Assembly (NCBI GenBank): GCA_017456555.1
Contig: JAFTJF010000011.1
Span: forward strand, 347,831 to 411,830
Source of the DNA: Clostridia bacterium
Lineage (GTDB): Bacteria; Bacillota; Clostridia; TANB77; CAG-508
Direction: 5' to 3'
DNA length: 64,000 nucleotides
The position numbers and the translations under genes are program-made. Below, piece after piece: positions 1 to 9,491 of the stretch. The notes below the pieces were generated by a model. That model was not told the DNA's origin. It did no database searches and was given only the letters and a program-made list of their open reading frames with translations. The number at the start of each line of letters is the position of its first letter. Position 1 is the first letter of the stretch.

Positions 1-1
1 A

Positions 2-691
2 AATATTGTTTGGTGGACTTTTCCGATAGCAGAAGTACTTACAGCAATAATTTCTATTTTTATTTTGAAAAAATCATATAAAGAAAAAGTTGAAATATTA
101 AATGAAGTTAATTCAGCTAAAGTAGAAGAAACTGATAAAAAATTAATTATATCAATAGCTCGTGAACATGGTACAGGTGGAAAAGAAATAGCAAGAAAAG
201 TTGCTGAAAAGTTAAATATAAAATTCTATGATAAAGAAGAAATTAAAAAATTTGCTTTAAATAATTCTATGATAGAAGATAGTTTAACAGATGATGAATT
301 ATATAAATTTTATTTATCATTAGACGCAGAAAAAGATTCAATTATTAAACAAGCTGAAACTATTAAGAAAATTGCTGCTCAAGATAATTGTATAATTGTA
401 GGAAGAGGAGCAGATTACATATTAAAAGATAATCCAAATTTGATAAAAATATTCTTGTATGCACCGATAGAATATAGAATTGATAAAATCAAAGAAATGT
501 ACAATGATACATATAAAGAAGCCAAAAAACATGTGTTAGATTCTGATAAATCAAGATCTGCTTACTATGAAGTAATCACAAATCAAACTTGGGGTAAAAA
601 AGAAAATTATGATTTATGTATTAATTGCGAAATTGGTAGCGAAAAAGTAATAGATATTATATGTGAATATATAAAAATAGAAAAAGAATAG
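2..691 (+). CDS. MATE transporter C-terminus fused to cytidylate-kinase-like domain (5' partial)
   Basis: The frame is open from the first bases of the window, so the gene starts upstream. Residues 1-22 (WWTFPIAEVLTAIISIFIL) look like the last membrane helix of a MATE-family drug/metabolite exporter. After a Lys/Glu-rich linker (residues ~23-45) comes a cytidylate-kinase-like P-loop domain (residues ~48-230): IISIAREHGTGGKEIARKVAE as the nucleotide-binding start, then FYDKEEI, IIVGRGADYIL and a C-terminal lid region. This matches the AAA cytidylate-kinase-2 type family of about 200 residues, whose substrate is usually untested. A TTG at 65 could serve as an internal start, but no ribosome site precedes it, so I read one continuous membrane-kinase fusion. 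The kinase identity is fairly sure; the MATE part rests on a short visible stretch. Confidence 0.7.
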   Translation, partial: NIVWWTFPIAEVLTAIISIFILKKSYKEKVEILNEVNSAKVEETDKKLIISIAREHGTGGKEIARKVAEKLNIKFYDKEEIKKFALNNSMIEDSLTDDELYKFYLSLDAEKDSIIKQAETIKKIAAQDNCIIVGRGADYILKDNPNLIKIFLYAPIEYRIDKIKEMYNDTYKEAKKHVLDSDKSRSAYYEVITNQTWGKKENYDLCINCEIGSEKVIDIICEYIKIEKE

Positions 692-702
692 CCAAAAATA
701 TT

Positions 703-760
703 CTCTTGAATATTATATAGAAGACATAAAATGTCAATATAATATTCGAGAGGATTTTTT
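703..760 (+). terminator. Long hairpin with T-run abutting the ZIP start codon
   Basis: Arms 703-718 and 737-752 pair over 16 positions with one G-U pair. A nested GACAT/ATGTC stem lies inside (723-735). A seven-T run (755-761) follows directly. It looks like an intrinsic terminator for the upstream gene, but its 3' arm holds the GAGAGG ribosome site of the ZIP gene that starts at 762. Confidence 0.75.
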
Positions 761-761
761 T

Positions 762-1532
762 ATGGAAATTATATTAGGAGTTTTCATTCCTTTTTGGGGA
801 ACAATTTTAGGCTCTTCTATGGTATTTCTTATGAAAAATACTTTAAATAAAGGAGTTGAAAAATTATTGTTGGGATTGGCTTCTGGAGTGATGATTGCTG
901 CTTCAATTTGGTCTTTATTAATTCCTTCTTTTGAAATGGCAAATAATCAAGGAATTTTAGAATGGTTTCCTGCTGTAATTGGTTTTATATTAGGAATTAT
1001 TTTTTTAATAATAATTGATTTTATAATTTCAAAGCTAGAAAAAACATTAGATTTGAATAATAATGAATCAGATTTTAAAAATAATATAATGCTTTTTATA
1101 GCAGTAACATTGCATAATATTCCAGAAGGAATGGCAGTTGGTGTGGCGTTTGCAAGTGTTATAGCTGGAAATGCTGGAATGACAATTGCAGCAGCAATTT
1201 CACTGGCTATAGGAATTGCAATTCAGAATTTTCCTGAAGGAGCAATTGTTTCAATGCCATTAAAATCTAGTGGAATATCAAAAGGAAAATCTTTTTTATA
1301 TGGATTTTTTTCTGGAATAGTAGAGCCGATTGCGGCTTTTATTACAATTTTACTTACTTCAAAAATAAGTTTAATTCTACCTTATTTATTAGCTTTTGCA
1401 GCAGGTAGTATGATTTATGTTGTAGCAGATGAATTAATACCAAAATCTCAGAGTGGAGAATTTACAAAATTAGGAATTATTGGTTTAACAATAGGCTTTT
1501 TAATAATGATGGTTTTAGATATAACATTATGA
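762..1532 (+). CDS. ZIP family metal (zinc/divalent cation) transporter
   Basis: Integral membrane protein of 256 residues with about eight hydrophobic segments, the usual size for bacterial ZIP (ZupT/GufA-type) transporters, which move Zn2+ or related ions into the cytoplasm. The two metal-binding helices are clear: HNIPEG at residues 118-123 and QNFPEG at 155-160. The second has Gln where ZupT-type proteins usually have His, as seen in GufA-like members. The loop at residues ~92-106 is acidic and Asn-rich rather than His-rich. The ATG at 762 is preceded by GAGAGG inside a terminator-like hairpin, so expression may depend on readthrough or on opening of that stem. Family call is firm; the transported metal is unknown. 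Confidence 0.9.
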   Translation: MEIILGVFIPFWGTILGSSMVFLMKNTLNKGVEKLLLGLASGVMIAASIWSLLIPSFEMANNQGILEWFPAVIGFILGIIFLIIIDFIISKLEKTLDLNNNESDFKNNIMLFIAVTLHNIPEGMAVGVAFASVIAGNAGMTIAAAISLAIGIAIQNFPEGAIVSMPLKSSGISKGKSFLYGFFSGIVEPIAAFITILLTSKISLILPYLLAFAAGSMIYVVADELIPKSQSGEFTKLGIIGLTIGFLIMMVLDITL

Positions 1533-1603
1533 TAAAATCACTTCTTAAAATAATACGCATATTATATGTTAGGACATAAAGTCCAATAAAGGAGGCTATT
1601 GTT

Positions 1604-2029
1604 ATGGGATGTTATAAAAAGACTGGATTGAATATTATTTCTATTATAATAAGTATTGTGTTTGCTTTTATAGTTTTTTCTATTTTTAGCACAGAAATAT
1701 TTACTGCAATACCAACTTTACTTTTTACTGCAATAGGAGTAACAGGATTTTTCTTGATAGTATTATTAGGAACAATTTTATTTTCTAGAAGAAAAGAAGA
1801 ATATTGCTTATGTGAATTTGGTCCATTATTATTAATTGGAATTTTGGGAACAATAGTAATTGCAAGTTTACTTCTTGCAATTACAGTAGGAGCTACAGCA
1901 TTAGCAGTTTTAATAGCCATATTTACTTTTTTCTTTGTTCTTGCAATTATTCAATTTTTCTTATTAGTACTTTGTTTAATAAAAATAGAATGTATCTGTA
2001 AAGATAAATGTAGAGAAAATAATTGTTAA
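1604..2029 (+). CDS. Small hydrophobic membrane protein with Cys-rich tails, function unknown
   Basis: 141 residues with about four membrane helices and short polar ends. Cysteines cluster outside the helices: GCYKK at the N-terminus, EEYCLCEFG in the central loop, and a tail with CICKDKCRENNC. I do not recognise the family. The clustered Cys could bind metal or form disulfides, but this is only a guess from their placement. It follows the ZIP transporter at 71 bases, with its own AAGGAGG site at 1589-1595 and a small GGAC/GTCC hairpin just upstream. A strong terminator closes it, so it is either monocistronic or the end of a ZIP unit. Confidence 0.6.
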   Translation: MGCYKKTGLNIISIIISIVFAFIVFSIFSTEIFTAIPTLLFTAIGVTGFFLIVLLGTILFSRRKEEYCLCEFGPLLLIGILGTIVIASLLLAITVGATALAVLIAIFTFFFVLAIIQFFLLVLCLIKIECICKDKCRENNC

Positions 2030-2036
2030 ATTACGA

Positions 2037-2078
2037 AATAGACAATATCAATTTTATTGTATATTGTCTATTTTTTTT
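2037..2078 (+). terminator. Intrinsic terminator after the small membrane protein
   Basis: Perfect 12-base-pair stem AATAGACAATAT / ATATTGTCTATT (2037-2048, 2061-2072) followed by an eight-T run. Confidence 0.9.
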
Positions 2079-2112
2079 GATAATAAAAACTTAACAATAT
2101 TAACTAAAAAAA

Positions 2113-2141
2113 TTGAATAATAAATATATTTGTGATATGAT
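2113..2141 (+). promoter_or_regulatory. Sigma-A type promoter for exoA
   Basis: TTGAAT (2113-2118), a 17-base spacer, then TATGAT (2136-2141) with an extended TG just before it. It lies 60 bases upstream of the exoA start. Confidence 0.6.
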
Positions 2142-2200
2142 ACGGTTTATGATATAGGAAAATTATCTAATATAAATTTTTGGCAAGAAAGAGAGAAGTT

Positions 2201-2965
2201 ATGAAATTTATTTCGTGGAATGTAAATGGTTTAAGAGCTGTTGTAAATAAAGGTTTTCAAAATTTTTTTGATACAATAGATGCAGATTTTTTCTGTATTC
2301 AAGAAACAAAAATGCAAGAAGACCAAATTGATTTAACAATTGAGGCAATATTAAAAGATTATCATCAATATTGGAATAGTGCTGAAAAGAAAGGATATTC
2401 TGGAACAGCAATCTTTTGCAAAAAAGAACCAATTTCTGTAAGTTATGGTTTGGGAATTGAAGAACACGACAATGAAGGAAGACTTATTACTTTAGAGTAT
2501 GAAGATTTTTATTTAGTAAACTGTTATACACCAAATTCAAAAAGAGAACTTGAAAGACTAGATTACAGACAAGTTTGGGAAGATGAAGTAAGAAAATATT
2601 TGAAAAAATTGGAAGAAACAAAGCCTGTAATTTATTGTGGGGATTTAAATGTTGCTCATAAAGAAATTGATTTAAAAAATCCAAAAACAAATCATTTTTC
2701 AGCTGGATTTACAGATGAAGAAAGAAATAAAATGACAGAGCTTTTAAATGCTGGATTTATAGATACTTACAGATATTTATATCCAGAAAAAGAAGAAGCT
2801 TATACTTGGTGGTCTTATATGAGGCAAGCAAGAGAAAAAAATATTGGTTGGAGAATTGACTATTTTATTGTATCAGATTCTTTAAAAACTAAAATAAATG
2901 ATGCGAAAATTTATAGCGATATTCTTGGCAGTGATCACTGTCCAATAGAATTAGATATATTCTAA
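2201..2965 (+). CDS. exoA: Exodeoxyribonuclease III (AP endonuclease)
   Basis: 254-residue member of the ExoA/Xth endonuclease-exonuclease-phosphatase family, acting in base-excision repair at abasic sites. Visible family motifs are [13 protein letters not shown] at the N-terminus, FCIQETKM with the metal-binding Glu, [14 protein letters not shown] ([11 protein letters not shown]) in the middle, and the C-terminal GSDHCPIEL with the catalytic Asp-His. The start is set at the ATG at 2201 because GAGAGAAG sits just upstream and the protein then begins exactly like its relatives; an in-frame TTG at 2180 would add seven atypical residues. It stands alone with its own promoter. Confidence 0.95.
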   Translation: MKFISWNVNGLRAVVNKGFQNFFDTIDADFFCIQETKMQEDQIDLTIEAILKDYHQYWNSAEKKGYSGTAIFCKKEPISVSYGLGIEEHDNEGRLITLEYEDFYLVNCYTPNSKRELERLDYRQVWEDEVRKYLKKLEETKPVIYCGDLNVAHKEIDLKNPKTNHFSAGFTDEERNKMTELLNAGFIDTYRYLYPEKEEAYTWWSYMRQAREKNIGWRIDYFIVSDSLKTKINDAKIYSDILGSDHCPIELDIF

Positions 2966-3031
2966 ATTATAAAAAGTATATTTTAAAATGGGATTTTTAT
3001 ATAAATTATAACAAAATAAAAGGAGGAAAAA

Positions 3032-4765
3032 ATGTTAAAAAAATTAGCACAATGTGTAGGCGAATACAAATCACATGCAATTAAAACACCGTTATACGTT
3101 GCTGGAGAGTGTGTTTTTGATGTAATAATACCTTTCCTAATGGCATTTTTAATTGACGAAGGAATTAATAAAGGAGATTCTGGAGTAATAATTAAAATAG
3201 GAATAATTTTAATTATTTGCTCTATTTTAGCTATGTTCTGTGGAGTAATGAGTGGTCGTCATGCTGCAAGAGCAAGTAGTGGATTTGCTAAAAATTTAAG
3301 AAGAAAGATGTACCATCATGTACAAAATTATTCTTTCTCAAATATAGACAAATTTTCAGCATCAAGTATTGTTACAAGACATACAACTGATGTAAACAAT
3401 GTTCAAATGGCATTTCAAATGTTAACTAGAATTGCAATAAGAGCACCATTAATGCTTATATTCTCATTAATTATGGCATTTGTTGTAAATGCTAAGTTAT
3501 CTTTAATTTTCTTAGCTGCAATACCATTTTTAGGTGGTGGATTATATTTAATAGCAACTAAAGCTCATCCAATTTTTGAAAAAGCTATAAAAACTTATGA
3601 TAATTTAAATACTATAGTACAAGAAAATGTTAGAGGAATTAGAGTTGTAAAATCTTATGTAACAGAAAATAAAGAAATTGATAAATTTGAAGATGTTTCA
3701 AAAGATATTTACAATCAATTTTCAAGAGCAAGTAAACTTGTATCTTTAAATAATCCATTAATGCAATTTACTGTAAGTACAATTATAGTATTAATTTCAT
3801 GGTTTGGTGGAAAAGAAATTGTTGCTGGTGGATTAACAACAGGTGAATTTACAAGTATGATTTCTTATGCAATGCAAATATTAATGTCACTTATGATTTT
3901 ATCAATGATTTTAGTAATGATGATGATGGCTAGAGCTTCAGCTGAAAGAATTGTAGAAATATTAGATGAAGAAAGTGATATTACAAGTAAAGAAAATCCA
4001 GTAACAGAAGTTAAAGATGGTTCAATCAAATTTAGTAATGTTAATTTTAGTTATGTAAAAGATATAAATAAATTATGTTTGAAAAATGTAAATCTTGAAA
4101 TTAAATCAGGAGAAACAGTTGGAATTCTTGGAGGAACAGGTTCTTCAAAAACTACTTTAGTTCAATTAATTCCAAGACTTTATGATGTTACAACAGGTAA
4201 ACTTGAAGTTGGTGGAGTTGATGTTAGAGATTATGATATTCATACATTAAGAAATGAAGTTGCAATGGTTCTTCAAAAAAATGTATTGTTCTCTGGAACA
4301 ATTAAAGAAAACTTACGTTGGGGAAATGAAAATGCAACTGACGAAGAACTAGAAAGAGCATGTAAATTAGCACAAGCTCATGATTTTATTATGAGTTTTC
4401 CTGATAAATATGATACATATATTGAACAAGGTGGAACTAATGTGTCTGGTGGTCAAAAACAAAGACTTTGTATTGCTAGAGCACTTTTAAAGAAACCAAA
4501 AATATTAATATTAGATGATTCTACAAGTGCAGTAGATACAAAAACAGATAATTTAATTAGAAAAGCTTTTGCAGAAGAAATACCAAATACAACAAAACTT
4601 ATTATTGCTCAAAGAGTTTCTTCTGTTCAAGATGCAGACAAAATAATAGTGATGGAAAATGGCGAGATTAACGCAGTAGGAACACATGAAGAATTATTAG
4701 ATTCAAATGCTATTTATAAAGAAGTTTATGAATCTCAAAACCAAATGAAAGGAGGTAATTTATAA
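3032..4765 (+). CDS. ABC exporter half-transporter, degenerate ATPase subunit
   Basis: 577 residues: six membrane helices (about residues 1-320) fused to a nucleotide-binding domain, the layout of multidrug/lipid-type ABC exporters. Walker A is GGTGSSKT (about 367-374) and the signature is VSGGQ. Walker B ends ILILDDS, with Asp where the catalytic Glu is expected, and the switch motif is IAQR with Gln for His. Both changes are known marks of the degenerate site in heterodimeric exporters such as TM287/288 and BmrCD. Its stop overlaps the start of the next gene by one base (TAATG), so the two are coupled. The ribosome site is AAAGGAGG. Substrate unknown. Confidence 0.93.
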   Translation: MLKKLAQCVGEYKSHAIKTPLYVAGECVFDVIIPFLMAFLIDEGINKGDSGVIIKIGIILIICSILAMFCGVMSGRHAARASSGFAKNLRRKMYHHVQNYSFSNIDKFSASSIVTRHTTDVNNVQMAFQMLTRIAIRAPLMLIFSLIMAFVVNAKLSLIFLAAIPFLGGGLYLIATKAHPIFEKAIKTYDNLNTIVQENVRGIRVVKSYVTENKEIDKFEDVSKDIYNQFSRASKLVSLNNPLMQFTVSTIIVLISWFGGKEIVAGGLTTGEFTSMISYAMQILMSLMILSMILVMMMMARASAERIVEILDEESDITSKENPVTEVKDGSIKFSNVNFSYVKDINKLCLKNVNLEIKSGETVGILGGTGSSKTTLVQLIPRLYDVTTGKLEVGGVDVRDYDIHTLRNEVAMVLQKNVLFSGTIKENLRWGNENATDEELERACKLAQAHDFIMSFPDKYDTYIEQGGTNVSGGQKQRLCIARALLKKPKILILDDSTSAVDTKTDNLIRKAFAEEIPNTTKLIIAQRVSSVQDADKIIVMENGEINAVGTHEELLDSNAIYKEVYESQNQMKGGNL

Positions 4766-6660
4766 TGACAGAAAAAAATATGAAAAAGCAAAGACCTCCT
4801 AAACCTAAGATGGATTTTAAAATGTTAGGTAGAGTAATGGGATATATTATTAAAAATTATAAATTTAGATTGGCCTTAGTTATTATTTGTATTATTCTTA
4901 GTACAATTTCATCAGTTGGTGGAAATCTTTATTTAGAAGTTTTAATAGATGATTATATAGTTCCTTTAGTAGGTATGGAAAATCCAGTGTTTACAGGACT
5001 TCTAAAAGCTATTGGAACAATGGCTATAATTTATTTAGTTGGTGTAATTAGTAGTTTAGTTCATGCTAGAATTATGGTTACAATTTCTGAGGGAACTTTA
5101 AAAGATATCCGTGATGAAATGTTTATAAAAATGCAAAAATTACCAATTAAATATTTTGATACAAACACTCATGGAGATATAATGAGTAGATTTACAAACG
5201 ATACTGATACTTTAAGTCAAATGATTTGTCATAGTATACCTCAATTTTTCTCTTCTGCAATTACAATAATAACAGTATTTGTATCAATGGTTGCTACCAA
5301 TATTTACTTAACTTTAGTTGTAATGTTATCTTTAGCAGTTGTTTTAGCAGCTACAAGATTTATTACTTCTAGAAGTGGAAGATATTTTATGAAACAACAA
5401 CAAGCTGTTGGTAAATTAAATGGTTATGTTGAAGAAATGATTAATGGACAAAAAGTTATTAAAGTTTTTTGTCATGAAGAAAAATCTAAAGAAGATTTCG
5501 ATAAATTAAATGAAGAACTTTGCGAATCAGTTTATAATGCAAATAAATATGCAAATAATATTGGTCCTGTAAATGGTGCTTTAGGAAATATTCAATATGC
5601 ACTTTTAGCTTTAGTTGGTGGACTTTTAGCTATTAATGGAATTGGAAATGTAAGTGTTGGTTTAATTGTTTCTTTCTTACAATTAAGTAAAACATTTATA
5701 AGACCAATAAACCAAGTTTCACAACAATTAAACTCAGTTATTATGGCTTTAGCTGGTGCTAAGAGAATTTTTGAACTTATGGACCAAGAACCAGAAACAG
5801 ATAATGGATATGTTACTTTAGTAAATGCTAAATATGTTGATGGAGTTTTAACAGAAACAGAAGAAAAAACTGAAATGTGGGCTTGGAAATATCCACATAG
5901 TGATGGCCGTTTAGAATATATTGAAGTTAAAGGACATATCGAAATGACTGATGTTGATTTTGGTTATGAAGAGAACAAAACAGTTTTACATGACATTAGT
6001 TTATATGCAAAACCAGGACAAAAAATTGCATTTGTTGGTGCTACTGGTGCTGGTAAAACAACAATCACAAACTTAATAAACCGTTTCTATGATATAGAAG
6101 ATGGAAAAATCAGATATGATGGAATAAACATCAATAAAATTAAAAAAGATGATTTAAGACAATCTCTTGGAATGGTTCTTCAAGATACGCATCTTTTCTC
6201 AGGAACTATTAAAGAAAATATTAAATATGGAAATGATAATGCAACAGATGAAGAAGTAATTGAAGCAGCAAAACTTGCAAATGCTCATGACTTCATTATG
6301 AGACTTCCAAAAGGATATGACACAGATTTATCTGGAGATGGAGCAAGCCTTTCTCAAGGTCAAAGACAATTATTGGCTATTGCTAGATGTGCTTTAGTTG
6401 ACCCACCTGTAATGATACTTGATGAAGCTACTTCAAGTATAGATACAAGAACAGAAAAAATAGTTCAAGATGGTATGGATAAACTTATGCAAGGAAGAAC
6501 AGTTTTTGTAATTGCTCATAGATTATCTACTGTTAGAAATTCTAAAGCCATTATGGTTTTAGATCATGGTAGAATTATTGAAAGAGGAAACCACGAAGAC
6601 TTAATTGCACAAAAAGGAACATATTATCAATTATATACTGGCGCATTTGAACTTGAATAA
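4765..6660 (+). CDS. ABC exporter half-transporter, catalytic partner subunit
   Basis: 631 residues with an N-terminal basic tail (KKQRPPKPKMD), six membrane helices and a C-terminal ATPase. Walker A is GATGAGKT (about 425-432), Walker B is VMILDEATS with the catalytic Glu, and the switch is IAHR with His, so this subunit supplies the residues missing in its partner. The signature is LSQGQ instead of LSGGQ. An insertion of about 50 residues (about 355-405, rich in Trp/Thr/Glu) sits between the membrane and ATPase parts, as in related subunits. Translation is coupled to the upstream gene by a one-base overlap. The two proteins most likely form one heterodimeric exporter. Confidence 0.94.
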   Translation: MTEKNMKKQRPPKPKMDFKMLGRVMGYIIKNYKFRLALVIICIILSTISSVGGNLYLEVLIDDYIVPLVGMENPVFTGLLKAIGTMAIIYLVGVISSLVHARIMVTISEGTLKDIRDEMFIKMQKLPIKYFDTNTHGDIMSRFTNDTDTLSQMICHSIPQFFSSAITIITVFVSMVATNIYLTLVVMLSLAVVLAATRFITSRSGRYFMKQQQAVGKLNGYVEEMINGQKVIKVFCHEEKSKEDFDKLNEELCESVYNANKYANNIGPVNGALGNIQYALLALVGGLLAINGIGNVSVGLIVSFLQLSKTFIRPINQVSQQLNSVIMALAGAKRIFELMDQEPETDNGYVTLVNAKYVDGVLTETEEKTEMWAWKYPHSDGRLEYIEVKGHIEMTDVDFGYEENKTVLHDISLYAKPGQKIAFVGATGAGKTTITNLINRFYDIEDGKIRYDGININKIKKDDLRQSLGMVLQDTHLFSGTIKENIKYGNDNATDEEVIEAAKLANAHDFIMRLPKGYDTDLSGDGASLSQGQRQLLAIARCALVDPPVMILDEATSSIDTRTEKIVQDGMDKLMQGRTVFVIAHRLSTVRNSKAIMVLDHGRIIERGNHEDLIAQKGTYYQLYTGAFELE

Positions 6661-6677
6661 AAATATGTATAGATTAA

Positions 6678-6709
6678 TTTAGTGGTTCTTGAAAAATAGA
6701 ATCACTAAA
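6678..6709 (+). repeat. Inverted repeat between ABC exporter and unknown gene
   Basis: Arms 6678-6689 and 6698-6709 pair over 12 positions with one G-U pair and an 8-base loop. No T-run follows on the + strand, so it is not a standard terminator. It lies 20 bases before the next start codon and could be an mRNA stabiliser or a weak terminator. Confidence 0.5.
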
Positions 6710-6728
6710 TAAAAAGGAAATATTGTAA

Positions 6729-7352
6729 ATGTTAATTAGTGAAATAAAACCAATAGATGATAGAGGAATAAATTTTTTAAATATTGATTCTGCTGATAAA
6801 ATGATTGATAGAATGGTTGAATTACCTCTTAGAAATGCTTGTAAAATCTTTAAACAAAAGGGTATTGAAACTGTAATGAGTAGTGCCAATAAAAATAATG
6901 TATTACTAGCGGGAGAGAAAGCTTTTGAAAGAGAAGATTTATTAGAAAGACAAGCACCAAGTGTTAGACCTAGTTATGAATTTGTAGGAAAAGGTTATGC
7001 TTGGATAATGTTAAATTTTGATAAATTATCAGAAGAAAATAAAGAATGGTTATTTTCTCTAGAAGAAAGAAAAAATGAATCAGGAGAAGCAATTGGTCAA
7101 AAAGCAGTATGGTTTACACATCCATATAATATGCCAAAACATCTTCAAAAATCTGAAGAGTTTGAAAAAAGATGTGTGCTTATAGCTTATCATGATGGTT
7201 TATATCCAAAAAGTAGTGTGTTCTTAAGAATGCCTTTAACAGAAGAAACTACAGTAGAAGAAGTTGATGAATATTTTACAAAATTAGCAGAGAGTTTTAA
7301 AACTCAAACTCGTGGAGTAAAAAAAGAAGGACCAGATTTCTTTGAAATATAG
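6729..7352 (+). CDS. Hypothetical protein, function unknown
   Basis: 207-residue soluble protein with no signal peptide or membrane helix. It opens with MLISEIKPIDDRG, has an alternating charged middle and ends in PDFFEI. I recognise no domain. Possible landmarks are the aromatic stretches YAWIMLNFDKL (about residues 90-100) and AVWFTHPYNMP (about 127-137). It lies 68 bases after the ABC exporter, with an AAAAAGGAAA ribosome site, and is closed by a terminator, so it may be read with the exporter. Real-gene status rests on normal codon use for this genome, a sensible ribosome site and the terminator right after it. Confidence 0.6.
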   Translation: MLISEIKPIDDRGINFLNIDSADKMIDRMVELPLRNACKIFKQKGIETVMSSANKNNVLLAGEKAFEREDLLERQAPSVRPSYEFVGKGYAWIMLNFDKLSEENKEWLFSLEERKNESGEAIGQKAVWFTHPYNMPKHLQKSEEFEKRCVLIAYHDGLYPKSSVFLRMPLTEETTVEEVDEYFTKLAESFKTQTRGVKKEGPDFFEI

Positions 7353-7398
7353 GAAATTTTGATAAAGAAAAAGATATTTAAATAAATAAAAATTAGAA

Positions 7399-7436
7399 AC
7401 AAGTTTTAGTAAATTTATACTAGAACTTGTTTTTTG
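7399..7436 (+). terminator. Intrinsic terminator
   Basis: 13-base stem (7399-7411 with 7418-7430, one G-U pair), short AT loop and a T-run, 47 bases after the unknown gene. Confidence 0.88.
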
Positions 7437-7540
7437 TGCTATTTTACTAAGATTTGAGAGGAATTTAAAAGTTAATATTCTGTTCATAATTCTAAAATAT
7501 AATAATGCCGTAAAATAATATCTTGAAAAGAGGAATAGAA

Positions 7541-9391
7541 ATGAAACTTGAAAAAATTAAAATAAAATTCAAAAAAATGAAAATGCACAATATAGAAAAT
7601 GCACTAGAAGAAATTGATTATGAAAATATAAAACCTAATAAAATTCAAAAGAGAAAGAAACCTTATGAAGATAAAACAAATTATAAAACAATAAAAGAAG
7701 CTTTTGTTAATTCTTTGAAAAAATATTCTAAAAATCCTTGTATTTTAGAAAAACAAAATCATAAAGAACCATACAAAACTATAACTTATAAAGAATTTGG
7801 TGAAGATGTTTTTGCTCTTGGAACAGCTCTTATAAAAGAATTAAATTTGGAAAACAAAAGAGTATTAATTATAGGAGAAACCCAATACGATTGGTATGTG
7901 TCATATATGGCAATACTTTGTGGAGTTGGAATTGCAGTACCGGTTGATAAAGATCTTCCTTTAAACGAGCTTGAAAATGTGGCAAGACGTTCTAAAGCTT
8001 CTGCAATTATTTATTCTCCAAAGAAAGAGGGAGATGTAAATAAACTAAAAGAGCTTATGCCAGAAATTGAATATTTTATTGAAATGAAATCAGAAAAAGA
8101 ATTAGATGGAAAAGCAGTTGGAATAAAAACTTTAATAAATAAAGGAAAAGAACTTATTGCAAATGGTGATAATGATTTTGAAAAAATTGAAATAGACCCA
8201 GAAGAATTTAAAATTTTATTCTTCACTTCAGGAACATCAGCAGAATCAAAAGGTGTAATGTTATGCAACAAAAATCTTGCTGAAAACATTAATGCAGTTT
8301 CTGCATATGTAAAAATATATCCAACAGACAGATTGTTTTCTGTTTTACCACTTCATCATTGCTATGAATCTACAATAGGATTTTTGGTTCCTATAGCAAA
8401 TGGAGCGTCTGTTGCAATATGTGAAGGATTAAAACATATTGTTCCTAATATGCAAGAAGCTAAACCAACAGGAATGCTTACAGTTCCACTTTTAGTAGAA
8501 ACACTTTATAAAAGAATCAATGAAAAGATTGTGAAAAGTAAAAAAGATAAAATTATAAATGTAATGATTTCTGCTACAAATACTTTAAAATCAATGGGAA
8601 TAGATGTTAAGAAAAAAGTATTTAAAGAAATTTTTGATAATTTGGGTGGAAATATAAGAATTATCGTTTCTGCAGCAGCACCAATAGATGGAAAAGTTGG
8701 TAATTGGTTAGGAGATATTGGTATTACATTTTTACAAGGATATGGTTTAACAGAAACAGCTCCTATTTCTGCATTAACACCAGAATATGATTTATGTATA
8801 GGTTCTGTAGGAAAACCAATAGTACAAGCTGATATAAAAATTGATAATCCAAATGAAAATGGTGAAGGAGAAATCTTAATTAAATCTCCAACTTTAATGC
8901 TTGGATATTATGAAGATGAAGCCAAAACAAAAGAAGCTATTGATGAAGATGGATATTTTCATTCGGGAGACATTGGATATATAGATGAAAATAATAATAT
9001 TTTTATAACAGGAAGAAGTAAAAATGTTATTGTTACCCAAAATGGAAAAAATATTTATCCAGAAGAAATTGAAAATTTATTGTCAAATGTTGAAGAAATA
9101 AAAGATGTAATGGTTTATGGAAAAAATCCAGATGGTGAGCAAGCAAAGAAAAAAGATGCAAAAGAGTTAATTGTTACAGCAAAAGTTGTTCCTAATTTTG
9201 AAAAAATAAAAGAACTTCATGGAGAGGTTAGTGATGAAGAAATATACAATATTATTTGGGAACAAATAAAAGAAGTTAATAAAAAATTAACTTCTTATAA
9301 AGCTGTAAAACAATTAGAAATAAAAAAAGATGACTTCGAAAAAACTTCTACAATGAAAATCAAAAGATATAAAGAAATCGAAAAGAAATAA
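7541..9391 (+). CDS. AMP-forming long-chain acyl-CoA synthetase / acyl ligase
   Basis: 616-residue adenylate-forming enzyme that would activate a fatty acid as acyl-AMP and then a thioester. Family motifs in order: FFTSGTSAESKGV (ATP-binding P-loop), GYGLTETAP (adenine/acyl site), GYFHSGDIGYID, and the hinge-Lys region ITGRSKNVIV with GKNIYPEEIE. About 55 residues at the N-terminus are very basic (KIKIKFKKMKMH) and precede the usual domain; they could help membrane attachment. The ATG at 7541 is chosen because AAAAGAGG lies upstream at the right distance; the TTG at 7523 has no such site. Long-chain specificity is inferred from overall resemblance to FadD-type enzymes. Confidence 0.88.
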   Translation: MKLEKIKIKFKKMKMHNIENALEEIDYENIKPNKIQKRKKPYEDKTNYKTIKEAFVNSLKKYSKNPCILEKQNHKEPYKTITYKEFGEDVFALGTALIKELNLENKRVLIIGETQYDWYVSYMAILCGVGIAVPVDKDLPLNELENVARRSKASAIIYSPKKEGDVNKLKELMPEIEYFIEMKSEKELDGKAVGIKTLINKGKELIANGDNDFEKIEIDPEEFKILFFTSGTSAESKGVMLCNKNLAENINAVSAYVKIYPTDRLFSVLPLHHCYESTIGFLVPIANGASVAICEGLKHIVPNMQEAKPTGMLTVPLLVETLYKRINEKIVKSKKDKIINVMISATNTLKSMGIDVKKKVFKEIFDNLGGNIRIIVSAAAPIDGKVGNWLGDIGITFLQGYGLTETAPISALTPEYDLCIGSVGKPIVQADIKIDNPNENGEGEILIKSPTLMLGYYEDEAKTKEAIDEDGYFHSGDIGYIDENNNIFITGRSKNVIVTQNGKNIYPEEIENLLSNVEEIKDVMVYGKNPDGEQAKKKDAKELIVTAKVVPNFEKIKELHGEVSDEEIYNIIWEQIKEVNKKLTSYKAVKQLEIKKDDFEKTSTMKIKRYKEIEKK

Positions 9392-9439
9392 AATTTATTA
9401 TAATATAGAAATAATGTTATAAGATTAAAAATATATTAT

Positions 9440-9468
9440 TTGACATGAGTTTTATAAAGTGTTATATA
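9440..9468 (+). promoter_or_regulatory. Sigma-A type promoter for the two-component operon
   Basis: Consensus TTGACA (9440-9445), a 17-base spacer and TATATA (9463-9468), about 24 bases before the response-regulator start. Confidence 0.75.
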
Positions 9469-9491
9469 AATAGTTGAAGAAAGGCGAGAAT

